Source: Gonapodya sp. JEL0774 (taxonomy: Eukaryota; Monoblepharomycota; Monoblepharidomycetes; Monoblepharidales; Gonapodyaceae). Taken from it: a DNA stretch of 18,790 nucleotides. Shown here in pieces: positions 1 through 12,900 of this stretch. Location of the stretch: contig JADIIX010000196.1 in NCBI GenBank assembly GCA_027604505.1, positions 13,427-32,216 of the forward strand, read 5' to 3'. The notes below the pieces were generated by a model, which made no database searches, had not been told where the DNA came from, and worked only from the letters and a program-made list of their open reading frames with translations. A program made the translations under genes and the position numbers. Numbering within the stretch: position 1 is the first letter of the stretch; every line of letters begins with the position of its first letter.

Positions 1-49
1 TCCTCCAACCCACCCCCACCTCCCCCGGTCCAGATTTTACTCTCCAATC

Positions 50-1147
50 ATGGGTCGTCTTCACTCCAACGGGTACGTATCTCCCCTCTCTCTCCTTCCC
101 CCCCTCTCCCCCTCTCCCCCCCTCCCCCTCGCATAATGAAGCCTTCCGCCACACACGGAAACATGCACCATATACACTCTCCCTTCCACCCCTCTGCCCA
201 ATGGACTCACGGAGGGGGACACCTCATCGGACACGACATACGGATCACTTGGCCACGTCGCCAACACATTTTGCGGACATGAGGATCGGATCCCCAATCT
301 GGACTGAAATGTGGCCCCCGACTGAAGAGAGTCCCCCTCGTGCACTCCGCTCTCCTTCCCTCCCCATCCCTCGCCAATCCCCTCTTGCCCTCCTCCCTCT
401 CTCTGTCTCCACCCTCACTCACTCACTCACTCTCCTCCATCTCTCCCCGCCTTCCCCACACACCCCCTATTCCCCCACTACAGAAAGGGTATCTCCTCCT
501 CTGCCCTCCCCTACCGCCGCACTCCCCCCACATGGCTCAAGACCTCCCCCGAAGAGGTCGTCGACCAGATTGTCAAGCTCGCCAAAAAGGGCGCCACCCC
601 TTCTCAGATTGGTGTCACCTTGAGGGATTCCCAGGGTATCGCCCAAGTCAGGTTTGTCACGGGGAATAAGATTTTGAGGATTTTGAGGACTCAGGGTGAG
701 TAGTCCCGACCGAAGGGAGGGAGTCCGCCAAAGGCGAATTCTCCTTTGGCGCCTGTCCCGACCGAAGGGAGGGAGCCGCCGGAGGCGAATTATTCTCTTG
801 TCCGAAGGGAGGGAGTCCGCCGGAAACGAATTATCCTCTGCGCCGAAGGCGATTGACCCTTCTATTGACCCTTCCCGTTCCCCCCCCCCCCCCCCCCCCT
901 CCCCCCACGAACCTACAACACGCCAGGCATGGCCCCCGCCATCCCTGAAGACCTTTACCACCTGATCAAGAAGGCCGTTGCGATCCGCAAGCACTTGGAG
1001 CGGAACCGCAAGGACACGGACGGAAAGTTCCGGCTCATTCTGGTCGAGTCGAGGATCCACAGGTTGGCCAGGTACTACAAGACCAGTGGGCAACTGCCCG
1101 CCAGTTGGAAGTACGAGAGCTCCACCGCCAGTGCGTTGGTGGCGTGA
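50..1147 (+). CDS. RPS13: 40S ribosomal protein S13 (uS15), three exons
   Basis: Exons are 50-72, 484-695 and 927-1147. Joined in phase they give 151 residues, the usual eukaryotic uS15 length. The protein starts [18 protein letters not shown] and ends SSTASALVA. Recognisable uS15 blocks include [67 protein letters not shown] and LPASWKYES. It is a structural small-subunit protein in the platform region. Intron 1 (411 nt) starts GTACGT right after codon 8, as in many ribosomal protein genes, and ends ACAG. Intron 2 (231 nt) starts GTGAGT and ends CCAG. Intron 1 is pyrimidine-rich with a short TCAC repeat near 412-432. Intron 2 carries a tandem repeat and a long C tract (listed separately). 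Only 49 bp of upstream sequence is present, so the promoter lies outside the window. Identification is near certain; exon borders are fixed by phase and protein identity. Confidence 0.97.
705..845 (+). repeat. Three-copy imperfect tandem repeat inside RPS13 intron 2
   Basis: Three imperfect copies start at about 705, 757 and 802, with spacing of 52 and 45 nt. The shared core is CCGAAGGGAGGGAG, then an optional T, then CCGCC, two purines, (A/G)(A/G)CGAATT and a pyrimidine-rich end. Copy 1 also forms a perfect 9-bp inverted repeat, CGCCAAAGG at 726-734 and CCTTTGGCG at 743-751, with an 8-nt loop. A fourth degenerate piece, CGCCGAAGGCG, follows at 841-851. I do not recognise the family. Confidence 0.85.
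880..906 (+). repeat. Poly-C tract (20 C, T, 6 C) next to the intron 2 acceptor
   Basis: There are twenty consecutive C at 880-899, one T, then six more C. The tract lies 21 nt before the CCAG acceptor of RPS13 intron 2, where the polypyrimidine tract normally sits. Such a homopolymer is prone to length error in sequencing and in replication. Confidence 0.9.
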
Positions 1148-1177
1148 GCGGGGTCGGGGATGGGGTGGGGTAGTGTG

Positions 1178-1230
1178 GGGTTGTGGGTTGTGGGTTGTGG
1201 GTTGTGGGGTGTGGGGTGTTGGGTTGTGGG
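1178..1230 (+). repeat. GGGTTGT heptamer minisatellite
   Basis: About four near-perfect GGGTTGT units run from 1178, followed by degenerate GGGGTGT and GGGTTGTGG units. The array begins about 30 nt after the RPS13 stop codon, so it probably lies in the 3' UTR. The many G-triplets could form a G-quadruplex in DNA or RNA (inference). Confidence 0.8.
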
Positions 1231-1736
1231 TGGAGGGTGCAGGATGGACGGTGGAGGCTGGTGTTTTGGTTGGACGGTGGCAGGCGTGTTTGGCGGGGTA
1301 TCGGATGTGGTGGCCCGGCCTCCATACCACTATGGACACGACGTCCCACTCTCGGCGTGCCGTCCATCTGCACCGCACTCCGCGGGTCCACAATCACCAC
1401 CAGCACCCCTCCTCCGCACTCGGCCCTCTTCCTTCTGCCCTCGTTCCGCCTTCCATCTGCCGTCTTCCCTCTGCCGTGGGCGGGATTGTACGTGGTGATG
1501 GATGGGCGTGGGCGTGGGGCGTGGACTCGGGGGAGCCGTGATGCGCTGTGCGCGGTGTGGTGCCCGACCGTGTGTGCTTTGTGTGTGATGTTTTTCGTGT
1601 GTCGTTTGTTGTTGTGGTGGTGGTGGTTGGATGGTGTATGCAAATATATCGAAAAGTCTTTCGAGGTTTCCGGGGTCGCCCCGGCGTTCGGTGTCGGTGT
1701 CGGGGTCAGGTGGCCCATGCTATCCATCTGCTTGAA

Positions 1737-1783
1737 CCCCCCCCCCCCCCAACCACCCATCCCCATCCCCATCCCCATTCCCC
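1737..1783 (+). repeat. C14 run followed by CCCCAT hexamer units
   Basis: Fourteen consecutive C occur at 1737-1750. After a short spacer, about four CCCCAT-like units follow up to 1783. The complementary strand is strongly G-run rich. Confidence 0.8.
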
Positions 1784-2123
1784 AGACCACATTGGGGTGC
1801 TCACTTGCCACCCGTTTGATTGTCGGGCCCATGAGTAATTGTGTTGTGGACAGACAAACGGGGGAACCCCGCACAAACCACGCAGAAGTGCTCGTGCCTC
1901 GTGTCCCGTGCCATCACCACGGCACAATGACTTGTGGGTTCCCTTAACACACCAAACCCCCTGCCCCACCTGCCCAACCGCCCACCCGTCCCCCGTGCCC
2001 ACCCTCTCCTCTGTCCCACATCTCTCACGTCAAAACTCATGAGCCGCTGTGAAGAGATATGGCAGTGTGAGATGGTCCACTCGTGACCTCATGACTCGTG
2101 GCGAGCGAACCCCTCTCCCTCCC

Positions 2124-2172
2124 GCACACCGCACACCGCACACCGCACACCGCACACCGCACACCGCGTACC
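2124..2172 (+). repeat. GCACACC heptamer array, six perfect copies plus one degenerate
   Basis: Six perfect head-to-tail GCACACC units occupy 2124-2165. A seventh unit, GCGTACC, at 2166-2172 differs at two bases. The unit length is seven, as in the unrelated array at 1178-1230. Confidence 0.9.
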
Positions 2173-2824
2173 GCCCGAACCGGCCCCACAGCCGTCGCCG
2201 TCGTGGTGTTGCACGCTATGTCACATACGTACGTACGTACCTGCACGCATGATGCCGATGCCACGGAGGGAGAACGAACGCGCCGTACCGGCCCCCCCGC
2301 CGGCCGCCCGCCGCCTGCAGCCCGTGGTGCCAGTTGGCACGACCCACCCACCCGGAGCTGGACCACTGTAGCCCCGCTCAACAGAACCTCACAGCCTCGT
2401 CCAGTGATGGGACTCGGCGGCGAGATGGGGAGGTGGTGTGCGCGCGGGGGATCGGGTTGAGGTGGGGCGGGGCGGAGGGCGGAGGGCGGAGCCCATTGCT
2501 CATCGTTACACGTGTGGCCGAGTCCGATCTGACTCACACCGTGATAAATCGTCGGCGAGATGTCCCTGGAGAGGATGGTCTACGCCGCCAGTCACACACC
2601 ACACCACGCTTTGACGCTGGAACGTACCTGATTCACGAGAATTATTTTCGAAGGCACATCGCGGCTTTTTAGTCTGGACACTTATGCTCTTCGGAAATTC
2701 TTGTATGCTAGTCTTTTGTCGGACTATTCCACCTCTGCTTCAAAATGTGCACGTACTACTATGTCTGCAGTCTGTGAATAGATACATTGACACCAACTGT
2801 TCAGTTTTCATGTACCGTTAGTTG

Positions 2825-4547
2825 TTATGATCGACGTACGAGGTTCTGAACCTTTTCACACACATCGCCAACCGTCAGGCCCACCATCGCCTCACTCTGT
2901 TCTGGGGCTCCTACCGATCCTTTCAAATCCAATTCGGATACCACACCTATTGTTACCGTCAACGCGCGAGAGAACACCTCCCCGACCTCGGTGGGTATGG
3001 CCCCGTCCCGCCACGAAACCACAGCCGATACGGCTGTCCCACTCACGTGCTCGCCCGCTGCGTCCGTGTCGGAAACATGGCACCCGACGAGATCCACGCC
3101 GATCGCACTGCCCACAGGACTTGCCGTTTGCGCGAACCAGACTCGGTTCAGCGCCGATGCGAGGGGGGGGTCGAGAGGTGGGTTTCGGGGGAGAGCACCG
3201 AGGTTGGAGAGCTCCAAAGAGGCGAGAAAAGGTGTCGGGGAGAGTGATTGCTTTGTAAGGTAGCGTTCCCAGCCTGTCGGGGCGGGCTGCACGTGTCCGA
3301 TCAACTTGGGATTGGGTGGAACAGGGTCGTCCAGTTTGAAATCGCTCTCAAGGCCGTCTGGAGTGTCGAGTTCGGGCAGGTATTTGAGCGCACCGATCTC
3401 GGTAGCACCTTCGCGCACGCTGGCTGGATCGTGCACCAGAAAATGGAGGTGGCCCACCAAACTCAGAAGCGATTTGGCACGTTCCGTGGCCACTGCGAAA
3501 GACCATGTCACTCCACCGACGTAATTGCCTGTGAGTGGAGGATGTCCGAGTTTGGGGTTGCGGAGGGAAATGGGAGTTTGAGTCGAGAGGCGGAGTGGAG
3601 GGTCCGACGCCGTGGAAGAGGGATGACTGGAATCCGCAGAGATCTGTGAGGTCGCCACGATTAGGGCAATGACAATGCAAGCGTGGAAGATGGGGTGAAT
3701 TGTTCCCGCGCCAGCAGCTTTGGAAATCTCTTTGAGACGGGCAGCGGCGGCAACAGGAACAGAGATTGCGATTCGGCGGACATCGCAATCAGCGGGTGGC
3801 CGCCCAAGAGGGCGATCCGCCGGCCACGCAGGGTCGTCAACAATGAGTCGACGTATGAAGGTTGGGAGATTCGGCACGACGAGTTCCTTGAACACCAGGC
3901 GAGCGATCTGATAGCCGCTGAGGTTGTACTCCGGGATAGTGTCTTCAGCACTTGGAGGAAGTTCACTTGTTGGCGATGGGTAAGTGGAAGAGTCGGAGAG
4001 CAGAGCGTGAAGCATGCTAAGTGTCGATCTTCCGTCACCAATGCAGTGGTGACAAGCGACGCATAAGAGGCTTCCCTGGCTCTTGGCACTTCCAGTAGCT
4101 GTCGGAAGTGGGCGTATAGTGACTCGGAGAAGCGGGCCCGTTCGGATGTTGAGAGTTTTTTGACTCAACGTGTGCTCTGCTGCAATCACGGCCGCGATGT
4201 CGTCCCCAGTTTGAAAAACCACCACAACATCTCTTGAATCCCACTTTCTCTCTGACTTGACCCACTTGGGCTTTCGTGTCCACCAATCTGTGACATTGCA
4301 TTGCAAAAGCGGGTATGCTTCTATGAGGCGATCCACTTTGGGCGCTACCATGTTGAAGACGGTTTCTGAGGATAATCCCGGCAGCTCCGCTGCACATACG
4401 ACGATGGGGGGAAATCCAGACTGGGATCGTGCGAGGGAGTATCGCTCATGCAGGCCTGTCTCAAATCAAAGTTACATCACACGTTTGGTTAGCGGGATAT
4501 TGTTCCAGGAAACAGGGATTCCTGAACTCACTCAACAAGCGTTCCAT
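2825..4547 (-). CDS. CAT-superfamily acyltransferase (alcohol acetyltransferase / condensation-domain type), two exons
   Basis: Exon 1 is 4547-4532 (MERLL plus one base) and exon 2 is 4455-2825. The intron (76 nt) starts GTGAGT, has a GCTAAC branch-like site and ends ACAG. The product has 548 residues. The N-terminus SLHERYSLARSQSGFPP resembles the opening of fungal alcohol acetyltransferase-like proteins. The catalytic motif HHCIGDG lies at residues 141-147 (H141, H142, D146, G147), matching HHxxxDG of the chloramphenicol-acetyltransferase/condensation superfamily. I see no BAHD DFGWG motif, no carrier-protein domain and no membrane segment. It should transfer an acyl group from a CoA or carrier thioester to a hydroxyl or amine; the acceptor cannot be read from the sequence. 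Alternatives are a PapA-like or stand-alone condensation domain. It diverges from the sugar dehydratase gene across 553 bp. Confidence 0.82.
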
Positions 4548-5100
4548 CGTTCACGTTTTAAATTAGACTAGACGCTGGAGAGAATACTACAAACAGCTTC
4601 AGTTTCAAGCTGCATTTATTTAGCCTTCTCGGCTCGGGTTCCCATACATTCTGCCGAGTCTGCGGCAGTCCGAGGCAACTATGGAAGTCACAACATTACT
4701 CGGCCCTCACTAATACTATATATTTAGTCAGTCTCGTTTGAATACATTTTAGCCCAGTGAATCAGATTTTTTTTTGGGAGACCTCCCAGTCCTCTACTGT
4801 ATGATGTAATTGCTTCCGTGTTCCGTTCCTGATCCAGGAACATCTGAGTTACATGTAACAGTGAGATTGCCAATACTTTCTTAAAATCTCTCATGAAAGT
4901 AAACAAAACAATTTTGTGTGGGATGGGGACTGAATGCTGAGGACTTGTTGTTTATGTCATGTGTTACCGTTTCAGCAAAAACCCAAACGGCAACGGGGAA
5001 TTACATACTTACATACTGATTGCAAGCCATCGCTGGGGGTCCATAAAGCATCGCGTTGTCTCCGGATTCACAAATTCATATTCCTTGCCGCGTTCCTTGA
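4548..5100. promoter_or_regulatory. Shared divergent intergenic region between acyltransferase and sugar dehydratase
   Basis: This 553-bp stretch separates the start codons of two divergent genes, so it must hold both promoters. It is AT-richer than the flanks. A TATA-like ACTATATATTTAG sits near 4714-4728, and a CATTTATTTAG run near 4613. An open frame of 60 codons at 4724-4906 on the - strand shows no domain and is probably chance. No convincing binding-site array was found; the promoter assignment rests on gene arrangement. Confidence 0.5.
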
Positions 5101-7438
<2,338 letters not shown>

Positions 7439-8032
7439 TGCATACGAACGGAATACATCTCGCATGGATTTAGAGGAACTCACTTGTGTCGAACCCGTTG
7501 TGACGGGTCACTCGCATAGAATCTATTCTTATAACATTTTGCTCTCCATTAATGTCTGGTACATAGGATTAGTAATGAATTGTACTCATGTTTCCATCCG
7601 GAGCTCTTGCATTCCAATCACTGTAGAATCTCCCAGCCAAGAGATGAGGGCGGAGAAGCCATCGACTTCTGTATTCGTTTACTTTCTTCGCTAATTCTGT
7701 CCTGCTGTGGATTCTTTAAAATGCTTGTTCGGTGATGCGGGAAGGTTTGGATTACATAATCCGACTTCGTTTCTGTAAATCCGTTCACTTCGCCAGCCAG
7801 CCATATTTATAACTCCAAGTGATTATACATTTATTTTAAGTTGAATTAGAACCTAGTTCAAGACATAGGAATGACGTTGCTGAGAAAAGCGTTTTTTGAA
7901 CAGATCAGGAGACAGCAAAAATGCGAAAACACCAAATGAACATTAATTATAGTCAGTAACCCCGGAAGACGTCCATCCATTGCTTGTCCTTTTGCCTTAA
8001 AAATGCATTCCGTCTCCCCTGTCTCTCCCGTA
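7439..8032. other. Convergent 3' intergenic region
   Basis: This 594-bp stretch lies between the stop codons of the sugar dehydratase (+) and the ankyrin protein (-). It is AT-richer than the genes and probably holds both 3' UTRs. TTTATT near 7830, read on the - strand as AATAAA, is a candidate poly(A) signal for the ankyrin gene about 200 nt past its stop. Short open frames here show no domain. Confidence 0.5.
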
Positions 8033-8982
8033 TCACGCGACGCTGCCGTGCTCTGCGTTCAGCGTGCTCAACGTGGAAGCTCGATCTTTATCCCTTGAAG
8101 TATCCATCCGAAGTGACATGAAGGACTTGTGCTCAATTTTGGATGACGGGCGAGGGATGGAGAGTGAGTTGCGAACAAAGAATGTGTCGCCTGATGACCT
8201 CGACAGGGTTGACGAGGTTGCAGAAGCCGGGGAGTATGTGCCGGAATCCCCCATGGACATTTCCATCTCACGCTGAAGCAGGTACGCAGCTTCAACTTTC
8301 TGGAGGAACTCCGCATTGGGTTCGACCACTTCTCCGAGCTGAGACCGCCCGACCGATAGCTTTCGTGCTTTCTCGAGGATAGCTTCATCGACTTCTGCAC
8401 CACGACTGAGCAGCACCTGGACGACCTCCATGTTGGGAACAAGTTTGAAACTCTCGTGGGTCTCGCCATCCCCTTTCGGGCTTCTGTAGGAAAGGCTGGG
8501 ACCGCGGCGGTTGAAGGCAATCATGCCCTGTGTGAGGGCCAAGTCGAGAGCGCTGGTAAACTCAAAGGTCCACAGCCATCTCCAGCGGTCCCAGTGCTGC
8601 TGAGTCCATTTCTTGCATGAATTTGGAATCATCCAAACCAATTCAGAATTCGGGTCGCATCCTTTTGTGAATCGAAAATATTAGTGCTTATTTGACCAAG
8701 GCATTGCAGCAAACCCGGCCGGACTTGGAAGAACGTACCAGCATCCAGGAGTTCCTTTACGATCTCTGCATTACCGGACCGGACAGCCAAAGCCATAACT
8801 GGCTCAGCAGGAGCCCGTTTCTCGTAAGTAGCGCCAAATAGGCCTCCAACGCGGACTCGAAGGTTCACAGTCTTTCGCGCAACTGTGACATCGGCACCGC
8901 CACGAAGAGCCGCGCGAACCTGGGCCAGGCTGCCATTCTCAATAGCTGTAATCAGCTTTGCGTTTGTTCCTTCACTGGCCAT
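8033..8982 (-). CDS. Small ankyrin-repeat protein, two exons
   Basis: Exon 1 is 8982-8739 and exon 2 is 8661-8033. The 77-nt intron starts GTACGT, contains CACTAAT and ends AAAG, giving 290 residues. Residues about 9-33 (KLITAIENGSLAQVRAALRG, then GADV) are a clear ankyrin repeat. A second repeat runs at about 60-87 and crosses the splice junction (VMALAVRSGNAEIVKELLDA, then GCDPN), which supports the intron. A third degenerate repeat follows after a Trp-rich insert (NMEVVQVLLSRGAEVDEAI). The C-terminal third is Ser/Thr/Arg-rich and looks disordered. There is no membrane segment and no catalytic domain. Ankyrin repeats mediate protein binding, so the partner is unknown. It reads in the same direction as the PPR gene, about 1 kb away. 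Confidence 0.85.
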
Positions 8983-9983
8983 TGTGGTCCGCGGTTTTCG
9001 TCAGAGATTGCAGACTGGACCGGCACAATGGGGGGGGGAAAGGTGATGTAAGGGATTGCGCCCAGGGACAGGTCGTCTGCGAAGAAAAGATCCCACGCAC
9101 GAAATGCACGCTCTCGTTGTTGGCTCCTGGACAGCGTGAAGTTCTTGAAGTCGATATAGTGACTTGAATGAGAGAATCCCTAATAATCACGAGAAATCTT
9201 TTGTTTTGTGGCGCCAGAAACGGAAGAACAGTTGCCACCCACACCCTGCGTATGTAAGGAACTTATGTAAAACTATTTGCGATGGACAATTCCTTGCTAG
9301 TACGGTTCCCAAATCGACAGCTTTTCAACGATCAAGTACCTTATCCGGTTATCATCTTCCCTGGACATGAAAGTGGGGTGTACATATGTACGTACATATC
9401 TGAATGGGATCGTCGGTGGTGAGGGTCAAGATACCCCGCAGGAAAACTTGTTTACAACCCCGCATTGCCCACTTCCATTGCGTTTACATCGCTCATGAGA
9501 AGGAACAAAAAATTTCTGCATCTCGGTGAGGGGAACCGTGTGGCGTCTGAAAAAGTTGGCCCGTCCATCGCAGACAGGGACTCTGGAGTGCCTCGTGGCT
9601 TTCCGTTTATGGAATGACGCGGACTGATCATCATACTGTTATGTACTCATTCAAATCCATAAACGCAGACAATTAATTGGCACAGTCACAAATAACATAT
9701 GGGAGGCAATGAGCTGTGGCAAAATCTCGAGGAAAACAGCATTTGGGAGAAGACGGCGGTGTAATTCTGCCCCTCCTCTCTCTTCTTTTCGTCACGTAAA
9801 GCCACTTGAGGTTCAGACTCGGATAGAGGTACGCTATGCAATTAGTCATGAGTGTTGAATTTTCTGGTTTGCTTGAACCACTTTCGCTGGCTCTGTTCCT
9901 ACTGCCGCCCCGGTGACCACCTCCCAACTGGTGACTCCCTAGCAAATGTCTTACCACGACATGAGTACCACTCCACTGCGGTC
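8983..9983. other. 1 kb intergenic stretch without a recognised gene
   Basis: This region separates the ankyrin gene start (8982, -) from the PPR gene stop (9984, -). It should hold the ankyrin promoter and the PPR 3' UTR. Open frames of 60-115 codons (for example 9452-9634 and 9673-10020, both -) show no domain, and the last overlaps the PPR coding end. A G9 run occurs near 9030. A double palindrome at 9380-9399 is listed separately. Confidence 0.5.
9380..9399. repeat. Overlapping perfect palindromes built on TACATATGTACGTACATAT
   Basis: GTACATATGTAC at 9380-9391 is a perfect 12-bp palindrome. ATATGTACGTACATAT at 9384-9399 is a perfect overlapping 16-bp palindrome. It lies about 400 bp upstream of the ankyrin gene start. 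A dimeric transcription-factor site is possible, but no function is shown. Confidence 0.6.
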
Positions 9984-12900
9984 TTATGTTTGTCCCCGTC
10001 TTTCCAGCACCTCTGACCACAGTTGCTGCGGAGTACGGAATCCTGCAACGTTGCGGTCATTCTGTTGCCAAGGCGGTGACGATGATGGTCCCGCACCACT
10101 GGGTTTCCGAGATCGCTGTTCAAACCGTCCTGTGCTTGCTTGTCCCCCATCCCCGCCCCATTGTGACGGTGACGGTCCTGCACCACTGGGTTTCCGAGAT
10201 AGCTGTTCATACCGTCCTGTGCTTGCTTGTCGCCTATTCCGGTCCCATTGTGACGGCGATGTTCCTGTGCCTCTGGGTTCCCGAGATCCTCGCTCATACC
10301 GTCCTGCGCTCGCTTGTCCACTCTCCCGGCCCCACGATGACGGCGATGGTCCTGTACCTCTGGGTTCCCGAGATCGTTGGTCATACGGTTTTGCGCTCGC
10401 TTGTCCACTGTCCCGGCCCCATTGTGACGGCGATTGTCCTGAACCTCTGAATTCTCGAGTTCGTTGTTCGTACCGTCCTGCGCTCGCTTGTCGACTCTCC
10501 TGGCCGCTTGGTGACGGTGAGAATACTTGACCTCTGCGTTTCCTAGAAGGTTGTTCATACCGCCTTGCGCTCGCTTGTGGGCCTTCTACCGTATGACTGG
10601 CCTTAAACCCTCCAAAGCGCCTAGGCTCGACAGCTCTTTGTTGGTTATCGCGGAATGAAGAGCGGACCATCTTGTCCCCCACCCCCCTCCTATCACTTAT
10701 CCGTCCACGTTCCAAAAATTTCCCCCTTCCCTCCTCCTCCCACATCTCCGCATCCCACTTCCCTAAACCCCCGTTCACAGAAAATAAAGGGTGCGTCTTG
10801 ATACTGTTGAACACCTCTTTCGTCTCTTTCCCATCCTTTGAGTCCGTCTTCGTTCCACTAGCATCAGCGCCACAACTCCGACACGCCATCACACCTGCTG
10901 CCATAATCATTTTCGCCACAGCCGACACGGTCGCGGGCCACGGCCCAGGCACTTTGGGCACATCCCCAACCGCCTCGTTCACCGCGGCGGTCCCATGGTC
11001 TCGGTAACACCGCACCGCTTGAGCCCAATCTCCACATCTGATCAAAAACTTGAGCCGCGCGAGCACCAGTTCAGGATGTACCTGAGCTCCGCTTGCAGTA
11101 GCCTCGGTGGACGCGTGTTGCCATGCATCGTCGGCACGGTTCGTCCACCGGGTCCGATACGAGTCGGTGAGCAGCCCCGTGCCGTCCAAAATCGGAGCGG
11201 TAGCGGCCATGTATCGATCCCGTGACGGAGTTGACGACACTGCGGTACTCCACATGCTCCAAGCAGTTTCCATGGCGTGGTCCGGCTCCTGGGGATCGAC
11301 CTCTTCCCTCAAGCCTATACCATCATCATCCTCAATTTTTGATACACTACTCGCCTTTGCCGCCGCCTCTACCGCCCACCGCACCACCGACCCAATCACC
11401 ATCCTTGCGGTCTTTGAATCCATGTTTCCTACCGTCATTCCTCCTCCTTTCCGTCCAAGAAGCCCATAGACCCACTTGCCTACATCCCTCCCTGCAGGCG
11501 GGGCCAAACTTCTGCTCGCTCCAATTACCACTGCAATACATCCTATACTCACTGGTAGTTCTCCCGGGTCTTGGTAGGCCTTTCTCCCAGCAGTCGCAGA
11601 AGGGCCAAGCCAGGCGATGGCTTCGTACACCGCTTGCCTCTTAAACGACTCGCTGCCTCCGCCAACAAGAGCCCTTATATAGCTCTCTACCATTCTACTA
11701 TCGGGAAGTGCTGTCCGCCATCCCGGAACCACCAGATCCCCACCTTTCTTCGAGTTTCCGGTGATGGCGCACCACCCACGCGCCACCATAACGCGATGCC
11801 ATATCATAACAGCACCCAGTGCGCCTTCCCGGCCCCCATGGCGCGCACAGGCGGCGAGCATGGTGTGGAGTGTGATCGGTGTTGGTGGGGGAGGGAAGTG
11901 CTGGGTGGTTTCGTTGTCCGAGTCCCCACGCGCTCCTGCTCGACGAGCGGCGCGGCGCACCTCACCAAATCGCAAATCAGGAGCTATGGGTGGCGGGTCC
12001 GCGGATGATCTAGATCCGGGTGGGACTTGAGCTCCCCGAACAACATCATCGTCCTCTTCTAATGGCTCCACCTCATCTCCCATCTCATCCTCCACGGCTG
12101 TAGCCAGTTTGTAAGCCATGAGGCATGCAGAGAAAGAACCTGGGGACGCCGAAGTGGGAAGAAGAGCAGTGGTCGACGGAACAGGGGAGTCCTCTTTGGG
12201 AGTACGCCAGTACTTTCGCGTCGCTGGTGAAGCGCGGCCAGTACGCGGGTCGCGTGGTAGTTGCGGTAGTCTTTCCATAACTTCGCGTTTTCTGCGCTCA
12301 TCGGGCTCTCGCGTCTGCACGTCCACCCCCACAACCCATCCCCATACACCCCACAGCGCCTCCCACTCGTCCCAGCGAGCATAATATTTCAACAGAGCAT
12401 TTGTATGGGTTGATGTCCACAAGTTTTGCATTTCGTTGCGGGTGTGGAGAAGGGAGAGGAGTGAGGTTAGGCGGGAGAGGTGCGGGGACTCGTCGGAGGG
12501 GGAGTTATGAGGGTCGATGGATCGGGAATCGGAAGAAGAGTTTGGGGCGGCAACAGTGGGCAAGAGTGAAGATGCGTGGATAACAGAAAGGAGGTGGAGA
12601 TAGGTGTGGGAATCTGGGGCGTGGCCGTGGTTCTTGAGCTGCGTTATAGGGCGGGAATAGAGAATACTAAGAGAGCTGATGTTTTTGCGAGTGGTGTTCT
12701 GGCTACCAGCCACATGGATGCTCTCCCCCTCGCATCGTTCACGCCAATCCCTTTCCACTGCCTTTCCAAACCTCCGCCCCTTTAACTGCTGTTAATATCG
12801 AGTCGCACCTTATTGTAACCCTTGAATGCCCAGTTCATGAGCCCGTATTTCGCACAAGCGCCTAGAAAAGAATTCCAAACTGCAATATCAGCGACGCCTG

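Larger units (their letters stand above)
1148..2824. other. Gene-free low-complexity intergenic stretch
   Basis: This 1.68 kb region lies between the convergent 3' ends of RPS13 and the acyltransferase gene. Open frames cross it on both strands, but they read as low-complexity G/C/T runs with no domain, and they overlap each other. It contains a GGGTTGT-type array, a C14 run followed by CCCCAT units, a GCACACC heptamer array and a short ACGTACGTACGTAC run near 2227-2240. From about 2600 the sequence becomes AT-richer, which may be the acyltransferase 3' UTR. I saw no tRNA-like or other RNA gene in it. Confidence 0.6.

Noticed and set aside
73-926. A U14-like box C/D snoRNA in the RPS13 introns, as in vertebrates
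   Set aside because: CTGA occurs near 303 and 320, but no good RTGATGA C box with paired termini was found in either intron.
467-1393. 308-codon open frame on the - strand over RPS13
   Set aside because: It is antisense to the clearly identified RPS13 exons and introns and is low-complexity Pro/Thr/His sequence.
1183-1947. Open frames of up to 279 codons in the low-complexity intergenic stretch
   Set aside because: They overlap on both strands, follow simple repeats and show no domain.
2825-4547. BAHD plant-type acyltransferase
   Set aside because: HHxxxDG is present, but no DFGWG motif is seen, and the N-terminus fits the alcohol acetyltransferase/condensation type better.
4724-4906. 60-codon - frame in the divergent promoter region
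   Set aside because: It is short, has no recognisable motif and sits in AT-rich sequence.
10059-10580. CRISPR array suggested by regular repeat spacing
   Set aside because: Units are directly adjacent without spacers, are a multiple of three and lie within a coding frame.
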